This document shows positions 7,242 to 17,495 of a stretch of 51,313 nucleotides of DNA, piece after piece. Under the pieces are notes generated by a model. It did not search any database, had not been told where the DNA came from, and saw only the letters and a program-made list of their open reading frames with translations. The position numbers and the translations under genes were made by a program. The stretch is taken from the NCBI GenBank assembly GCA_040880005.1, contig JBBDJG010000002.1, positions 1 to 51,313 of the forward strand, read 5' to 3'. The stretch is from JBBDJG01 sp040880005 (GTDB lineage: Bacteria > Actinomycetota > Thermoleophilia > Solirubrobacterales > JBBDJG01). Every line of letters begins with the position of its first letter. Position 1 is the first letter of the stretch.

Positions 7242-8357
7242 CTACGTTTGTAGATACCTGTCGACCAGGTTGATCTCCTGAAGCCTGCGAAGCCCCTCTC
7301 GGATCTCCTTGGCCCTCACCTCACCCACCCCCTCGACCGCCTCCAGCTCGTCCGCGGTCGTCGCGAGCAGCGTGTCGAATCCGCCGAACGCGCTCGCGAC
7401 GTTCTCGACCACCGGCTCCGGCAGCCGCGGTACGCGACCGAGGATGCGGTAGCCGCGCGGAGTCACCGGGAAGTCGAGCGTCGAGAGCTTGCGGTCGTAG
7501 CCGAGCAGCTCGCTCAAGCGACCGAAGTCGAGCAGATCCTGGTTCGGAAGTCGCGGCAGCGACTCCATGACCGCGGTGATGCTCTCCTCGCTCAGATCGA
7601 CCAGGTAGTCCTTGACGAGCGCCGACCGGTCGGCGGCGACGCCGACCAGCATCTCCTCCAGCTGCATCTCGATCAGGCGCCCTTCCGCCCCCAGCTCGAC
7701 TATGTAGCGCTCGATCTCGACCGCCATGCGGGTCGCCATCTCCGCGCGCTGCAGGACCGTGAGCGCGTCGTGCAACGTGACGCCGCCCTCGAACTCCAGC
7801 GCGGTCAGCCGCATCGAGACCTGGTCGAATCGCGAGCGGTACTTGTCCAGCGTGGCGAGCGCCTGGTTCGCCTTTGCGAGCACGGCGGGGATGTCTTGAA
7901 GGATGTACTTGGCTCCGTCCGAGAACAGCGACACGACCTCGCGCCGCTCGGAGATCGACACCACGAGCGCGTCGGTCTGCTTCGAGACGCGCTCGGCCGT
8001 GCGATGGCGCGTGCCGGTCTCGCGCGAGAGGATCGTCGGATCGGGCGTGAGCTGCGTGTTCGCCCACAGAATCTTGGTCGCGTTCTGCGACAGGACGATC
8101 GCGCCGTCCATCTTCGCAAGCTGGTACAGAATCGCCGGCGAGTATTCGATGTCGAGCTTGATGCCACCCGACAACAGCGGCGCGACGTTGTCCTCGTCAC
8201 CCATCACGAGCAGCCCGCCCGTGCGTGCGAGCACACAGTTGTCGATGCCCTCGCGCAGTGCCGTGCCGGGAGCGACCATCTCGAGAGCCCGCAGAAGCCG
8301 AGGTTCCTGACGTGACTGAAGCTCCTCCAACAGTTCAGTTTCTGCGACTCTCGGCAC
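7242..8357 (-). CDS. disA: Diadenylate cyclase DisA (c-di-AMP synthase, DNA-scanning)
   Basis: 371 residues from the GTG at 8357, close to the usual 355-360. DisA makes c-di-AMP from two ATP and scans DNA for branched structures. The DAC domain shows DNCVLARTGGLLVMGD, the catalytic KMDGAIVLS (DGA motif) and TGTRHRTAER (RHR motif). A helical spine follows, and the C-terminal helix-hairpin-helix domain has LEAVEGVGEVRAKEI. A longer open frame exists upstream but is basic and non-conserved, so GTG at 8357 is preferred although no clear ribosome-binding site precedes it. The radA gene that precedes disA in many bacteria is absent; carD follows within 25 bases. Confidence 0.95.
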   Translation of the reverse strand: MPRVAETELLEELQSRQEPRLLRALEMVAPGTALREGIDNCVLARTGGLLVMGDEDNVAPLLSGGIKLDIEYSPAILYQLAKMDGAIVLSQNATKILWANTQLTPDPTILSRETGTRHRTAERVSKQTDALVVSISERREVVSLFSDGAKYILQDIPAVLAKANQALATLDKYRSRFDQVSMRLTALEFEGGVTLHDALTVLQRAEMATRMAVEIERYIVELGAEGRLIEMQLEEMLVGVAADRSALVKDYLVDLSEESITAVMESLPRLPNQDLLDFGRLSELLGYDRKLSTLDFPVTPRGYRILGRVPRLPEPVVENVASAFGGFDTLLATTADELEAVEGVGEVRAKEIREGLRRLQEINLVDRYLQT

Positions 8358-8429
8358 CGCACAATGATGGCAAAATCTGCGCCGAGGGGCCGGGCGCCCG
8401 AGAGCCGGCGATTCGAGGGCTTTTGCGGA

Positions 8430-8531
8430 GGCCGGCCACGATTTCACCGGAGCGCGGTGCCGGCCGGCGTGCAACCCTTAGAAGTGAAGAAGGCCTCGCT
8501 CTGTGCGCGGGCCTTTTCTCGGCCTTTTTTT
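8430..8531 (+). promoter_or_regulatory. Structured leader with terminator-like hairpin and U-run between disA and the Tat-protein gene
   Basis: Two hairpins on the plus strand. The first is bipartite: GGCCGG (8430-8435) with CCGGCC (8460-8465), enclosing CACCG/CGGTG (8445-8449/8455-8459). The second pairs AAGGCC-CGC (8490-8499, one bulged T) with GCGGGCCTT (8507-8515), followed by TTTCTCGGCC and seven T (8525-8531). The start codon ATG lies only five bases further on and has no Shine-Dalgarno. This looks like an intrinsic terminator, either ending a small RNA or attenuating the downstream gene. Confidence 0.45.
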
Positions 8532-8535
8532 CTTT

Positions 8536-10725
8536 ATGTCGATCACAAGGCGAAAGTTTGTTGAACGCTCACTGGCGCTGACGGCCGCGCTGTCCGCGGG
8601 CAGGCTCGGTTCAGCGATTCCATCGGCTGCAGGGGGGCAGACGGCGACGGTATCCGCGTTCGACCCGATCAACCAACCGCAGCTCGGCCTGCCTCCGTTC
8701 GCTGACGCCGCTTACTGGAGCTTCGTCGATTGGCTGTATCCGTACTTCGATCGTCTCTGGCAGCCGGATCGCAACTACTACGGCTCGGGCAACTCGTCGA
8801 GCGGGCGCATCTACCACAACAGCCTGCTGCTGACGGTGCACGCGATTGCCGCGCTTGCCGGCCACCAAGGCGCTGCGCGCCAGGACGATCGTGCCCGTGC
8901 GCTCGCGCGCCGGCTGTGCGAAGCGCCACCGTGGAGCGAGCTGACCGAACCGCTGCATCCCGATCCCCAGTTCCACACTCCTGCCTGGGTCGAGAGCATG
9001 GGCACGCGCGACGCCGTCATGGACAAGTCGATCGACCCGAAGGTCGCCGAAGCGCTGATGTATGCGTGGCGCGCGCGCGACGTGCTGGCGCTGCCCCAGG
9101 AGACGGTGGACCCGATCAAGGACCGCGTCGATCGCTGCGCCCGCGGTTCCTTCTTCCGCTTCCCGGGCGTGCGCCTCAACCAGATCAACTGGAACTGCGA
9201 GCTGTACGCACACGCGGCGGCGGTGACCGGCAATCCCGAGCTGCTGGTCAACGACTACCGGGCGCAGGTGACTCGTTTTTGCGATGGCATAACCAGGCCG
9301 CTCAGCACGGGAGGATCGCCGAATCTCGGCCCCGGCTATCGGTTCTTCTATCTGCCCGCACGGCCGCGCACGCATCCGTTCAATCTCGACACGGCCGAGT
9401 ACGCAAACGAGACCGCGCACTTCATCCTGTATCACGATCAGGCGCTGGCGGCGGGCATGCAGCCGCTCACCGAAGAGCACAAACGTCTGCTTCGAGCCTG
9501 GGTCGAGCACATCGTGTATGCGTACTGGACCCACGCCGGCTACCTGAACTGGGACACGGGCTACGGGTTCAAGCGCTGGCACGCCGGCCGCACGTGGGCA
9601 TTCGCGCAGCAGGGTCTGCTTGCGATCGCGGCCTCGCCCCATTTCCACAACGTTCCCGAGATCGGCCAGTGGGCCAAGTACTTCCTCGACCGGGGCTTCA
9701 TCCTTTACCAGCGCCTTTCGCGCGAGGCGGGCGACGGCGCCGGGATCGCGCCGGCCGTCTTCTACGACATCAGCGTCGCGCCGCTGGGACCGAGCATCCG
9801 CGAGCTGACGGCCGTGCGATTGATGGCCAACGCGGCCCGTGCGGTGGTGCTCGGACTGGGCGCCAAGCCGGCCCCCGAGCCACCGCCGCTTTGGTCCTAT
9901 GACTCCGACATCGGCCGCCTCGCGATCACGACGCCGAAGTACAACACCGCGATCCTCGCCGTCAACCAGCGCGCGATTCCCTACGGCGGCGTCGAGTTGG
10001 CGCGGCTGTACGACCGCGACCAGCGTGTGGCCGCCAACGTCGGCGGCATTCCCCCGGCGAGCTTCGGCGTCGTCGTGCGCGACGGCCTCGGCAAGACCAC
10101 GTTGACCTCCCAGAAGGCCAAGTCGGCGCCTCCGCCGACTCCGGCGCTTCAGGTTCTCGGATCGCCGAGCGGCCGCTTGTGGCGAACACGGTCCTATCCG
10201 GGCCGCCCCTACGGGGGAGCGTTCAAATCCCTGGTCGTGCGCGGCCGCACCGGCAACGAGTTTGCCGCGATCGAGACGACACACCGATTTGGCGGCAGCG
10301 GGGTGGAGACGCGCTGGAAGGTGCGGCGCAACGCGGCCGGCCGCTTCAGCGCCGACGTGCTGTTCCCGTCGTGGGGGCGCAAGGCGACGGTCGTTGCGGT
10401 GCTCTCGAACGGGGCGCGCGTCTGGCTGGTGCGCCCCGGCTCGCCGCGGCGCACGGCATCGCTGCGCAGAGTCTCGTACTTCTACATCGCCGGCGAAGAC
10501 GGCGGCGGCTACGTGATCGTCCCGCGCACGCGCCCGACTCGCGCGCTGGCGCGCATCCTGCGCCCACGCAAGCAGTCGTCGGCGCCGTTGCCCGGCCCGA
10601 CGCTGGCGGTGCAGCTCGCGAAGGGCATCGCCTTCAAGACGCTCGTGCTAACGGTGCGGATCGCGCCTGCGCAAACGCCCGAGGAGGCCGCGCAGGTCGC
10701 GAAGGCGCTGCGGCGCGGGCTGTAG
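8536..10725 (+). CDS. Tat-exported protein of unknown function, predicted helical-barrel N-terminal region
   Basis: 729 residues from ATG 8536. The N terminus SITRRKFVERSLALTAALSA is a twin-arginine-type signal followed by an alanine-rich cleavage region, so it is probably exported folded. The mature part has aromatic-rich helical segments (WSFVDWLYPYFDRLW, GRIYHNSLLLTVHAIAAL, GYLNWDTGYGFKRWHAGRTWAFAQQGLLAI), which resemble alpha/alpha-toroid carbohydrate-active proteins, and a beta-rich C-terminal half. I cannot assign a family with confidence. A GTG at 8503, preceded by GAAGAAGG, is an alternative start but would hide the signal peptide. It is convergent with clpC (13 bases) and interrupts the conserved clpC-disA neighbourhood. 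Confidence 0.75.
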   Translation: MSITRRKFVERSLALTAALSAGRLGSAIPSAAGGQTATVSAFDPINQPQLGLPPFADAAYWSFVDWLYPYFDRLWQPDRNYYGSGNSSSGRIYHNSLLLTVHAIAALAGHQGAARQDDRARALARRLCEAPPWSELTEPLHPDPQFHTPAWVESMGTRDAVMDKSIDPKVAEALMYAWRARDVLALPQETVDPIKDRVDRCARGSFFRFPGVRLNQINWNCELYAHAAAVTGNPELLVNDYRAQVTRFCDGITRPLSTGGSPNLGPGYRFFYLPARPRTHPFNLDTAEYANETAHFILYHDQALAAGMQPLTEEHKRLLRAWVEHIVYAYWTHAGYLNWDTGYGFKRWHAGRTWAFAQQGLLAIAASPHFHNVPEIGQWAKYFLDRGFILYQRLSREAGDGAGIAPAVFYDISVAPLGPSIRELTAVRLMANAARAVVLGLGAKPAPEPPPLWSYDSDIGRLAITTPKYNTAILAVNQRAIPYGGVELARLYDRDQRVAANVGGIPPASFGVVVRDGLGKTTLTSQKAKSAPPPTPALQVLGSPSGRLWRTRSYPGRPYGGAFKSLVVRGRTGNEFAAIETTHRFGGSGVETRWKVRRNAAGRFSADVLFPSWGRKATVVAVLSNGARVWLVRPGSPRRTASLRRVSYFYIAGEDGGGYVIVPRTRPTRALARILRPRKQSSAPLPGPTLAVQLAKGIAFKTLVLTVRIAPAQTPEEAAQVAKALRRGL

Positions 10726-10738
10726 GACCTACCGGCGG

Positions 10739-13327
<2,589 letters not shown>

Positions 13328-13630
13328 GTCGATTCCCTGGAATTCCTGGTTCCCTTCGAACTCCTACTTGGTTCGACCTTGCCGGTTGTGTCCGCCTCAC
13401 CGGTACCTGAAGCGGCTTGTCTGGTGAAAAGACTTACCTTCTTCTTCGGCAGAACACTCCCGCTAGATCAGTCTTCGGAAACGATTTCTCTGATTTTCAT
13501 CCAATTCCCGACCGAAAAGTCAGTATAACAACCGCTTCAGAGCTACTTTTCAGTTCAAATGCCGCATCGGGAGCGGGTTTCGAAGGGTTCGTGCCGGTTG
13601 TCAAAACTCCTGTAAAGCGGGAACTTGCCG
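13328..13630. other. Intergenic region lysS-clpC, holds the likely clpC promoter
   Basis: 303 bases with no gene. On the minus strand an extended -10, TG-T-TATACT (13530-13522), stands about 195 bases upstream of clpC, without a convincing -35. I looked for CtsR tandem heptads, CIRCE and HAIR (HspR) operators and saw none, so the heat-shock control of clpC cannot be read from the DNA. No terminator with a U-run is visible behind lysS, so read-through from lysS into clpC is possible. Confidence 0.4.
13522..13530 (-). promoter_or_regulatory. Candidate extended -10 promoter for clpC
   Basis: The minus strand reads TGTTATACT at 13530-13522, a consensus-like extended -10 (TGn plus TATACT). The 17 bases upstream are not preceded by a recognisable -35, which extended -10 promoters can tolerate. 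Confidence 0.35.
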
Positions 13631-15142
13631 TTAGCTGGAAGGTCGATTCCGCAGTGCGGGAAAGAGCACGATCTCGCGGATCGAGCTGCGGCCCAGCAGC
13701 ACCATGGCCAGCCGGTCGATGCCGACCCCCAGACCGCCCGTCGGCGGCATCCCGTACTCGAGTGCCTCGACGAACTCTTCGTCGTAGGGCTGAGCCTCTT
13801 CGTCTCCGGCCACCGCCAGCCGCTGCTGCTGCTCGAAACGCGCCCGCTGCTCGTCCGGATCGTTCAGCTCGCTGAAGGCGTTGGCGATCTCCATGCCGCC
13901 GACGAAGGCCTCGAAGCGCTCGACCAACCCCGGCGCCGAGCGATGCGGCCTTGCGAACGGCGACAGCTCCGTCGGATAGTCGAGCACGAACGTGGGTTGG
14001 ACGAGCTTCGACTCGACCTGCTTGGACAACAGCTCATCGACGAGCTTGCCCCAGCCGATGCCGGCGTCGTCCGCCACTTCGATCCCCGCATCGCGCATAG
14101 CGGCCAGTAGCGGGCCCTTGCCGGTCAGCTCGCCAATGTCGATTCCGATCTCGTCCTTGATCGCGTCGCGCAGGCTGACCCGCCGCCACGGCGGCGCCAG
14201 CTCGATCTCGATGCCATCGCGCTCGATCGTGGTCGTGCCCAAGATTTCCCGTGCCACGTATGCCACCAGCTGCTCGGTCATCTCGGCGACCTGGAGGTAG
14301 TCGGCGTAGGCCTCGTAGGTTTCGAGCATCGTGAACTCGGGGTTGTGCTTGGACGACAGGCCCTCGTTGCGAAAGTCCTTGCCGAGCTCGTAGACTTTCT
14401 CCAGCCCGCCGATTATCAGTCGTTTGAGGTACAGCTCGGTCGCGATGCGCAGATAGAGGGTGCGATCGAGCGCGTTGTGGTGGGTCACGAAGGGCCTGGC
14501 GAGCGCGCCTCCGTAGATCGGCTGGAGCACGGGCGTCTCGACCTCCAGGAAGTCGCGCTCGTCCAGGAACTCGCGCACCGCCGCAACCACCTTGCTGCGC
14601 GCCACGAACAGCTCGCGCGAGTCCGGGTTGGCGAGCAGGTCGAGCTCTCGCTGACGAAAGCGCGTCTCGACATCGCTCAACCCGTGATGCTTGTCGGGCG
14701 GCGGGCGCAGGGACTTGGCCAGCATGGTCCACTCGTCCACCCGCACCGACAGCTCGCCGCGCCGCGTGCGAAACGGTGCGCCGCGAATACCGATCAGATC
14801 GCCGAGGTCGAGCGAGACGAGCTGCTCGTAGGATCGCTCACCGAGCACGTCCAGTCGAGCGTGTAGCTGAATTCGCCCGGAACGATCGACGAGATCGAGG
14901 AAGGTCGCCTTGCCGTGACCGCGCCGGGCCGCCACACGCCCCGCCAAGCTCACCGCATCGTTCGACTCCTCCGCGTCGGCAAGGATCGAGTACGACTTGG
15001 CCACCGCGGCGGCGTCGCTGCGGTCCGCAAAGGACGCCGAGAACGGATCCATGCCTGCCGCACGCAGCTCGTCGAGCTTACGCCGCCGCTCGGCGAGCAG
15101 CTCGCCAAGCTCCTTACCGGTTTTCCTGCCATCTTCGACCAC
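13631..15142 (-). CDS. lysS: Lysyl-tRNA synthetase, class II
   Basis: 503 residues, the normal length of bacterial class II LysRS. An N-terminal OB fold (GRVAARRGHGKATFLDLVDRSGRIQLH) binds the anticodon. The catalytic core shows motif 1 around LDERDFLEVETPVLQP, motif 2 (FRNEGLSSKHNPEFTMLE) and motif 3 (GLGVGIDRLAMVLLG) with the family's C-terminal ending. It starts at GTG 15142, 29 bases after the greA stop region on the same strand. greA upstream and lysS downstream is a common actinobacterial pair, and lysS-clpC matches Bacillus. Confidence 0.97.
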   Translation of the reverse strand: MVEDGRKTGKELGELLAERRRKLDELRAAGMDPFSASFADRSDAAAVAKSYSILADAEESNDAVSLAGRVAARRGHGKATFLDLVDRSGRIQLHARLDVLGERSYEQLVSLDLGDLIGIRGAPFRTRRGELSVRVDEWTMLAKSLRPPPDKHHGLSDVETRFRQRELDLLANPDSRELFVARSKVVAAVREFLDERDFLEVETPVLQPIYGGALARPFVTHHNALDRTLYLRIATELYLKRLIIGGLEKVYELGKDFRNEGLSSKHNPEFTMLETYEAYADYLQVAEMTEQLVAYVAREILGTTTIERDGIEIELAPPWRRVSLRDAIKDEIGIDIGELTGKGPLLAAMRDAGIEVADDAGIGWGKLVDELLSKQVESKLVQPTFVLDYPTELSPFARPHRSAPGLVERFEAFVGGMEIANAFSELNDPDEQRARFEQQQRLAVAGDEEAQPYDEEFVEALEYGMPPTGGLGVGIDRLAMVLLGRSSIREIVLFPALRNRPSS

Positions 15143-15171
15143 GACCGGCGAAGCCTAACCGGCGGACCGGC

Positions 15172-15651
15172 CTACGTCGCTTCGATCTTCGTGATCTTCA
15201 GCTTGCGGTTCGGGCCGCGCGGCACCGGCACCGTCACGATGTCTCCGCGCTTGTGGCCGATCAGGGCGGAACCCACGGGCGACTCGTTCGAAAGTTTGTT
15301 CTCCGCCGGATCCGCCTCGGCGGATCCAACTATGTGGTACGCGACCGACTTGCCCGACTTCTGGTCCTTGACGCGCACCGTGGCGCCGACCGAGACGACG
15401 TTCTTCTCGATCTTGCGCGCGTCGATCACGGTTGCGCTGCGAAGCTTGTCCTCGAGCTGTGCGATTCGGGCCTCGAGCATCGCCTGCTCGTTCTTGGCGT
15501 GGTCATACTCGGCGTTCTCGGAGATGTCGCCGAACTCGCGCGCTTCCTTGATGCGCTCGGCGACCTCGCGGCGCTTCACCGTGCTGAGGTGCTCGATCTC
15601 GGCCTCGAGCTTCGCGAAGCCATCTTTTGTAAGGACGATCTCTCTGGGCAT
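15172..15651 (-). CDS. greA: Transcription elongation factor GreA
   Basis: 159 residues, standard GreA length. It rescues backtracked RNA polymerase by stimulating transcript cleavage through the secondary channel. The N-terminal coiled coil carries the acidic tip GDISENAEYDHAKNEQ (the metal-coordinating Asp and Glu are present) and the C-terminal FKBP-like domain has SPVGSALIGHKRGDIV. A good ribosome-binding site, GGCGGAGG, precedes the ATG. Only 16 bases lie between the start and the T-run of a terminator-like hairpin (see 15667-15715), so the gene appears to be read through an attenuator. Confidence 0.97.
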   Translation of the reverse strand: MPREIVLTKDGFAKLEAEIEHLSTVKRREVAERIKEAREFGDISENAEYDHAKNEQAMLEARIAQLEDKLRSATVIDARKIEKNVVSVGATVRVKDQKSGKSVAYHIVGSAEADPAENKLSNESPVGSALIGHKRGDIVTVPVPRGPNRKLKITKIEAT

Positions 15652-15666
15652 GGCCTCCGCCTAAGC

Positions 15667-15715
15667 AAAAACCCCCTCGAGCCGTTTCCGCACTCCAGAC
15701 CGGCCACCTCGGGGG
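15667..15715 (-). terminator. Terminator-like hairpin in the greA leader
   Basis: On the minus strand CCCCC-GAG (from 15715) pairs with CTC-GA-GGGGG ending at 15672, with a two-base bulge, and is followed at once by TTTTT (15671-15667). It has the form of an intrinsic terminator. Because greA begins at 15651, the element can end the coaX operon transcript and also attenuate greA itself. Confidence 0.6.
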
Positions 15716-15722
15716 ATCGGCA

Positions 15723-15728
15723 AGTATA
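15723..15728 (-). promoter_or_regulatory. Candidate -10 element for greA
   Basis: TATACT on the minus strand, eight bases before the terminator-like hairpin. A transcript starting about seven bases downstream would open directly into the hairpin and make a short RNA of about 50 bases when it terminates. There is no good -35 at 16-18 bases. A small hairpin (15739-15759, GAAGG-CGA/TCG-CCTTC type) lies just upstream. Confidence 0.35.
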
Positions 15729-15797
15729 GCGCCAGCCTGAAGGGCGAAAAATCGCCTTCGCAATGGGCGTTCAGTGTGTGCGAGCGTGTTTGCGCGT

Positions 15798-16562
15798 CTA
15801 ACGGTTGCGCGCGTGGACCAACCTCAGCCCCCGCAGTGTGAGCATCTCGTCCACGCGATCGATCGTCTCGGTAAAGCCGACGATCACACCCGCCAGACCA
15901 CCGGTGGCGATCGTGGCGACGTCCTTGCCGAGCTCGGCGCGAAGGCGCCTCACGATCCCATCCACTTGGCCCGCGAATCCATACACGATGCCCGACTGGA
16001 TGTTGGCCTCGGTGGTCTTGCCGATCAGCGCCGGCGGTGCGGCGATGTTGACCTTTGGAAGCCGGGCCGCTCGCGAGGTCAGCGCCTCGATCGATATCTC
16101 GATCCCGGGACAGATGATTCCGCCCAGATACTCACCTTTCGCAGATATCGCGTCGTAGGTGATCGCCGTCCCGAAATCGACGACCACACAGCTCGCGCCG
16201 AACTCCTCGTAGGCAGCCACCGCGTTGACAAGCCGGTCCGCGCCCAGCTCATGAGGATTGTCCACTCTGATCGGCATGCCGGTCTTCGTGCCGGGTCCCA
16301 CGATCAGGACCTCGTCGTCGAAGTAGCGCCGGAACATCTGGTCGTACTCGGCGACGAGCGGCGGCACGACCGAGGAGAGTGCCTGCCCGTCGATCTGGCT
16401 GAAGTGGATTCCGCGCAGCGCCAGCAGGTCGTGCACCACCATCGCCAGCTCGTCGGCGGTCGCATCGCGGCGCGTCGCGAAGCGCCAGTGCTCGACCAAC
16501 CTGTCGGCGTTGAAGGCGCCAACGTGGGTCTGGGTGTTGCCGACGTCGATCGTCAGGAGCAT
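15798..16562 (-). CDS. coaX: Type III pantothenate kinase
   Basis: 254 residues of the ASKHA fold. CoaX phosphorylates pantothenate, the first step of coenzyme A synthesis, and needs a monovalent cation. The N-terminal phosphate loop is TIDVGNTQTHVGAF; further motifs are NPHELGADRLVNAVAAY and VVDFGTAITYDAIS, and GGIICPGI is the next conserved strand. It sits between folK (29 bases) and greA. In Bacillus coaX is next to ftsH; here the folate genes and a surface-protein insert lie between. Confidence 0.95.
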   Translation of the reverse strand: MLLTIDVGNTQTHVGAFNADRLVEHWRFATRRDATADELAMVVHDLLALRGIHFSQIDGQALSSVVPPLVAEYDQMFRRYFDDEVLIVGPGTKTGMPIRVDNPHELGADRLVNAVAAYEEFGASCVVVDFGTAITYDAISAKGEYLGGIICPGIEISIEALTSRAARLPKVNIAAPPALIGKTTEANIQSGIVYGFAGQVDGIVRRLRAELGKDVATIATGGLAGVIVGFTETIDRVDEMLTLRGLRLVHARNR

Positions 16563-16591
16563 CGAGCGGTGATTATCGCGCCTCTTGTGCG

Positions 16592-17086
16592 CTACAGCTG
16601 TGCGACCCGTTCGACCGACTGGCCCGGGGCGAGCCCGGCCAGTGCCCGCGCAAGCGACGTCCCGTCCGGCGTCGCCAGGGCGGAATCGAGCTCGAGCAGC
16701 GGCACCAGCACAAACCGCCTATCCAAAAGCTGCGGATGCGGAAGCGTCAGGGCATCGTCGGCCAGCTCCAACTGCCCGACCAGCAGCAGATCGACGTCGA
16801 TCGGGCGCGGGCCGTGGCGAGCTGCGCCCGGCTTGCGGCCCAGATCCAGCTCGATCGTCTTGCACGCGTTCAGTAGCTCACGGGGCTCGAGCGTGGTCTC
16901 CACCCGCAGCGCGGCGTTGTAGAAGTCACGCTGGTCGGTGACCTCACCGACCGGCTCGGTCTCGTAAACGGACGAAGCCTCGAGCACATCGATGCCAGCG
17001 GTGGCATCCAACAGCCGCGCGCCCGCACGCAGATTCTCCAACCGATCACCCACGTTCGAGCCGAGCCCGAGATAGGCACTCGTCAG
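16592..17086 (-). CDS. folK: 2-amino-4-hydroxy-6-hydroxymethyldihydropteridine diphosphokinase (HPPK)
   Basis: HPPK transfers pyrophosphate from ATP to the pterin in folate synthesis. Motifs seen: DFYNAALRVET and GPRPIDVDLLL (metal aspartates) and LPHPQLLDRRFVLVPLLEL. The hallmark first strand YLGLGSN lies upstream of the first ATG/GTG/TTG codon (GTG 17053). In that frame the only suitable codon is CTG at 17086-17084, which overlaps the folB stop (CTGA) and lies six bases after a perfect GGAGGT (17098-17093). I therefore start the gene at CTG, giving 164 residues; the GTG start would remove a conserved strand. Confidence 0.9.
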   Translation of the reverse strand: MTSAYLGLGSNVGDRLENLRAGARLLDATAGIDVLEASSVYETEPVGEVTDQRDFYNAALRVETTLEPRELLNACKTIELDLGRKPGAARHGPRPIDVDLLLVGQLELADDALTLPHPQLLDRRFVLVPLLELDSALATPDGTSLARALAGLAPGQSVERVAQL

Positions 17087-17487
17087 CGAGTGACCTCCAC
17101 CGACACTTCGTCAACCCGCAGCGGGATCGGGGGCTCCGGCTTGGTCCCGCGAACGACCAGGCCGGTCGCGCCAAACCGCTCCTCGATCATGTCCGCTACA
17201 GCCGTGCAGAGGCGCTCGAGGGTGCGGTACGAGCGCTCGGTGGCGACGAACTCGACCGCATCGCACACTGCCGCGTAGTCGATCGTGTCCTCGACCCGGT
17301 CCGTCACGGTCGCGTCGCACTGCTCGACCTCGAAACCGATGTCGAACACCACCCGCTGGCCCGTGAGCTGCTCGGCGTCGCTCACGCCGTGGTGGGTGAA
17401 GATCGACAGCCCCGATATCTCGACCGTCACCGAGTGGTCGGAGGAAACCTCGCGATCTTCGTATTCCTGTCCTTCGTATCTCTCCAT
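17083..17487 (-). CDS. folB: Dihydroneopterin aldolase
   Basis: 134 residues. FolB converts 7,8-dihydroneopterin to 6-hydroxymethyl-dihydropterin and glycolaldehyde. The core begins at VEISGLSIFTHHGVSDAEQLTGQRVVFDI with the catalytic-site residues of the family, then VEDTIDYAAVCDAV and RTLERLCTAVADMI, and ends with a typical KPEPPIPLRVDEVSVEVTR. The first 20 acidic residues are poorly conserved. It is eight bases after folP and overlaps the proposed folK start. Confidence 0.93.
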   Translation of the reverse strand: MERYEGQEYEDREVSSDHSVTVEISGLSIFTHHGVSDAEQLTGQRVVFDIGFEVEQCDATVTDRVEDTIDYAAVCDAVEFVATERSYRTLERLCTAVADMIEERFGATGLVVRGTKPEPPIPLRVDEVSVEVTR

Positions 17488-17495
17488 AGCCAGTC

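Noticed and set aside
8400..8480. tRNA gene in the disA upstream region, suggested by a GATTCGA segment
   Set aside because: No acceptor, D or anticodon stems can be formed around it.
8611..10284. Long minus-strand open frame opposite the Tat-exported protein
   Set aside because: Arg/Ala/Gly-rich translation without motifs, fully antisense to a gene with a clear signal peptide; typical high-GC antisense openness.
13328..13630. CtsR, CIRCE or HAIR heat-shock operators upstream of clpC
   Set aside because: No tandem GGTCAAA-like heptads, no TTAGCACTC/GAGTGCTAA and no CTTGAGT/ACTCAAG pair could be found.
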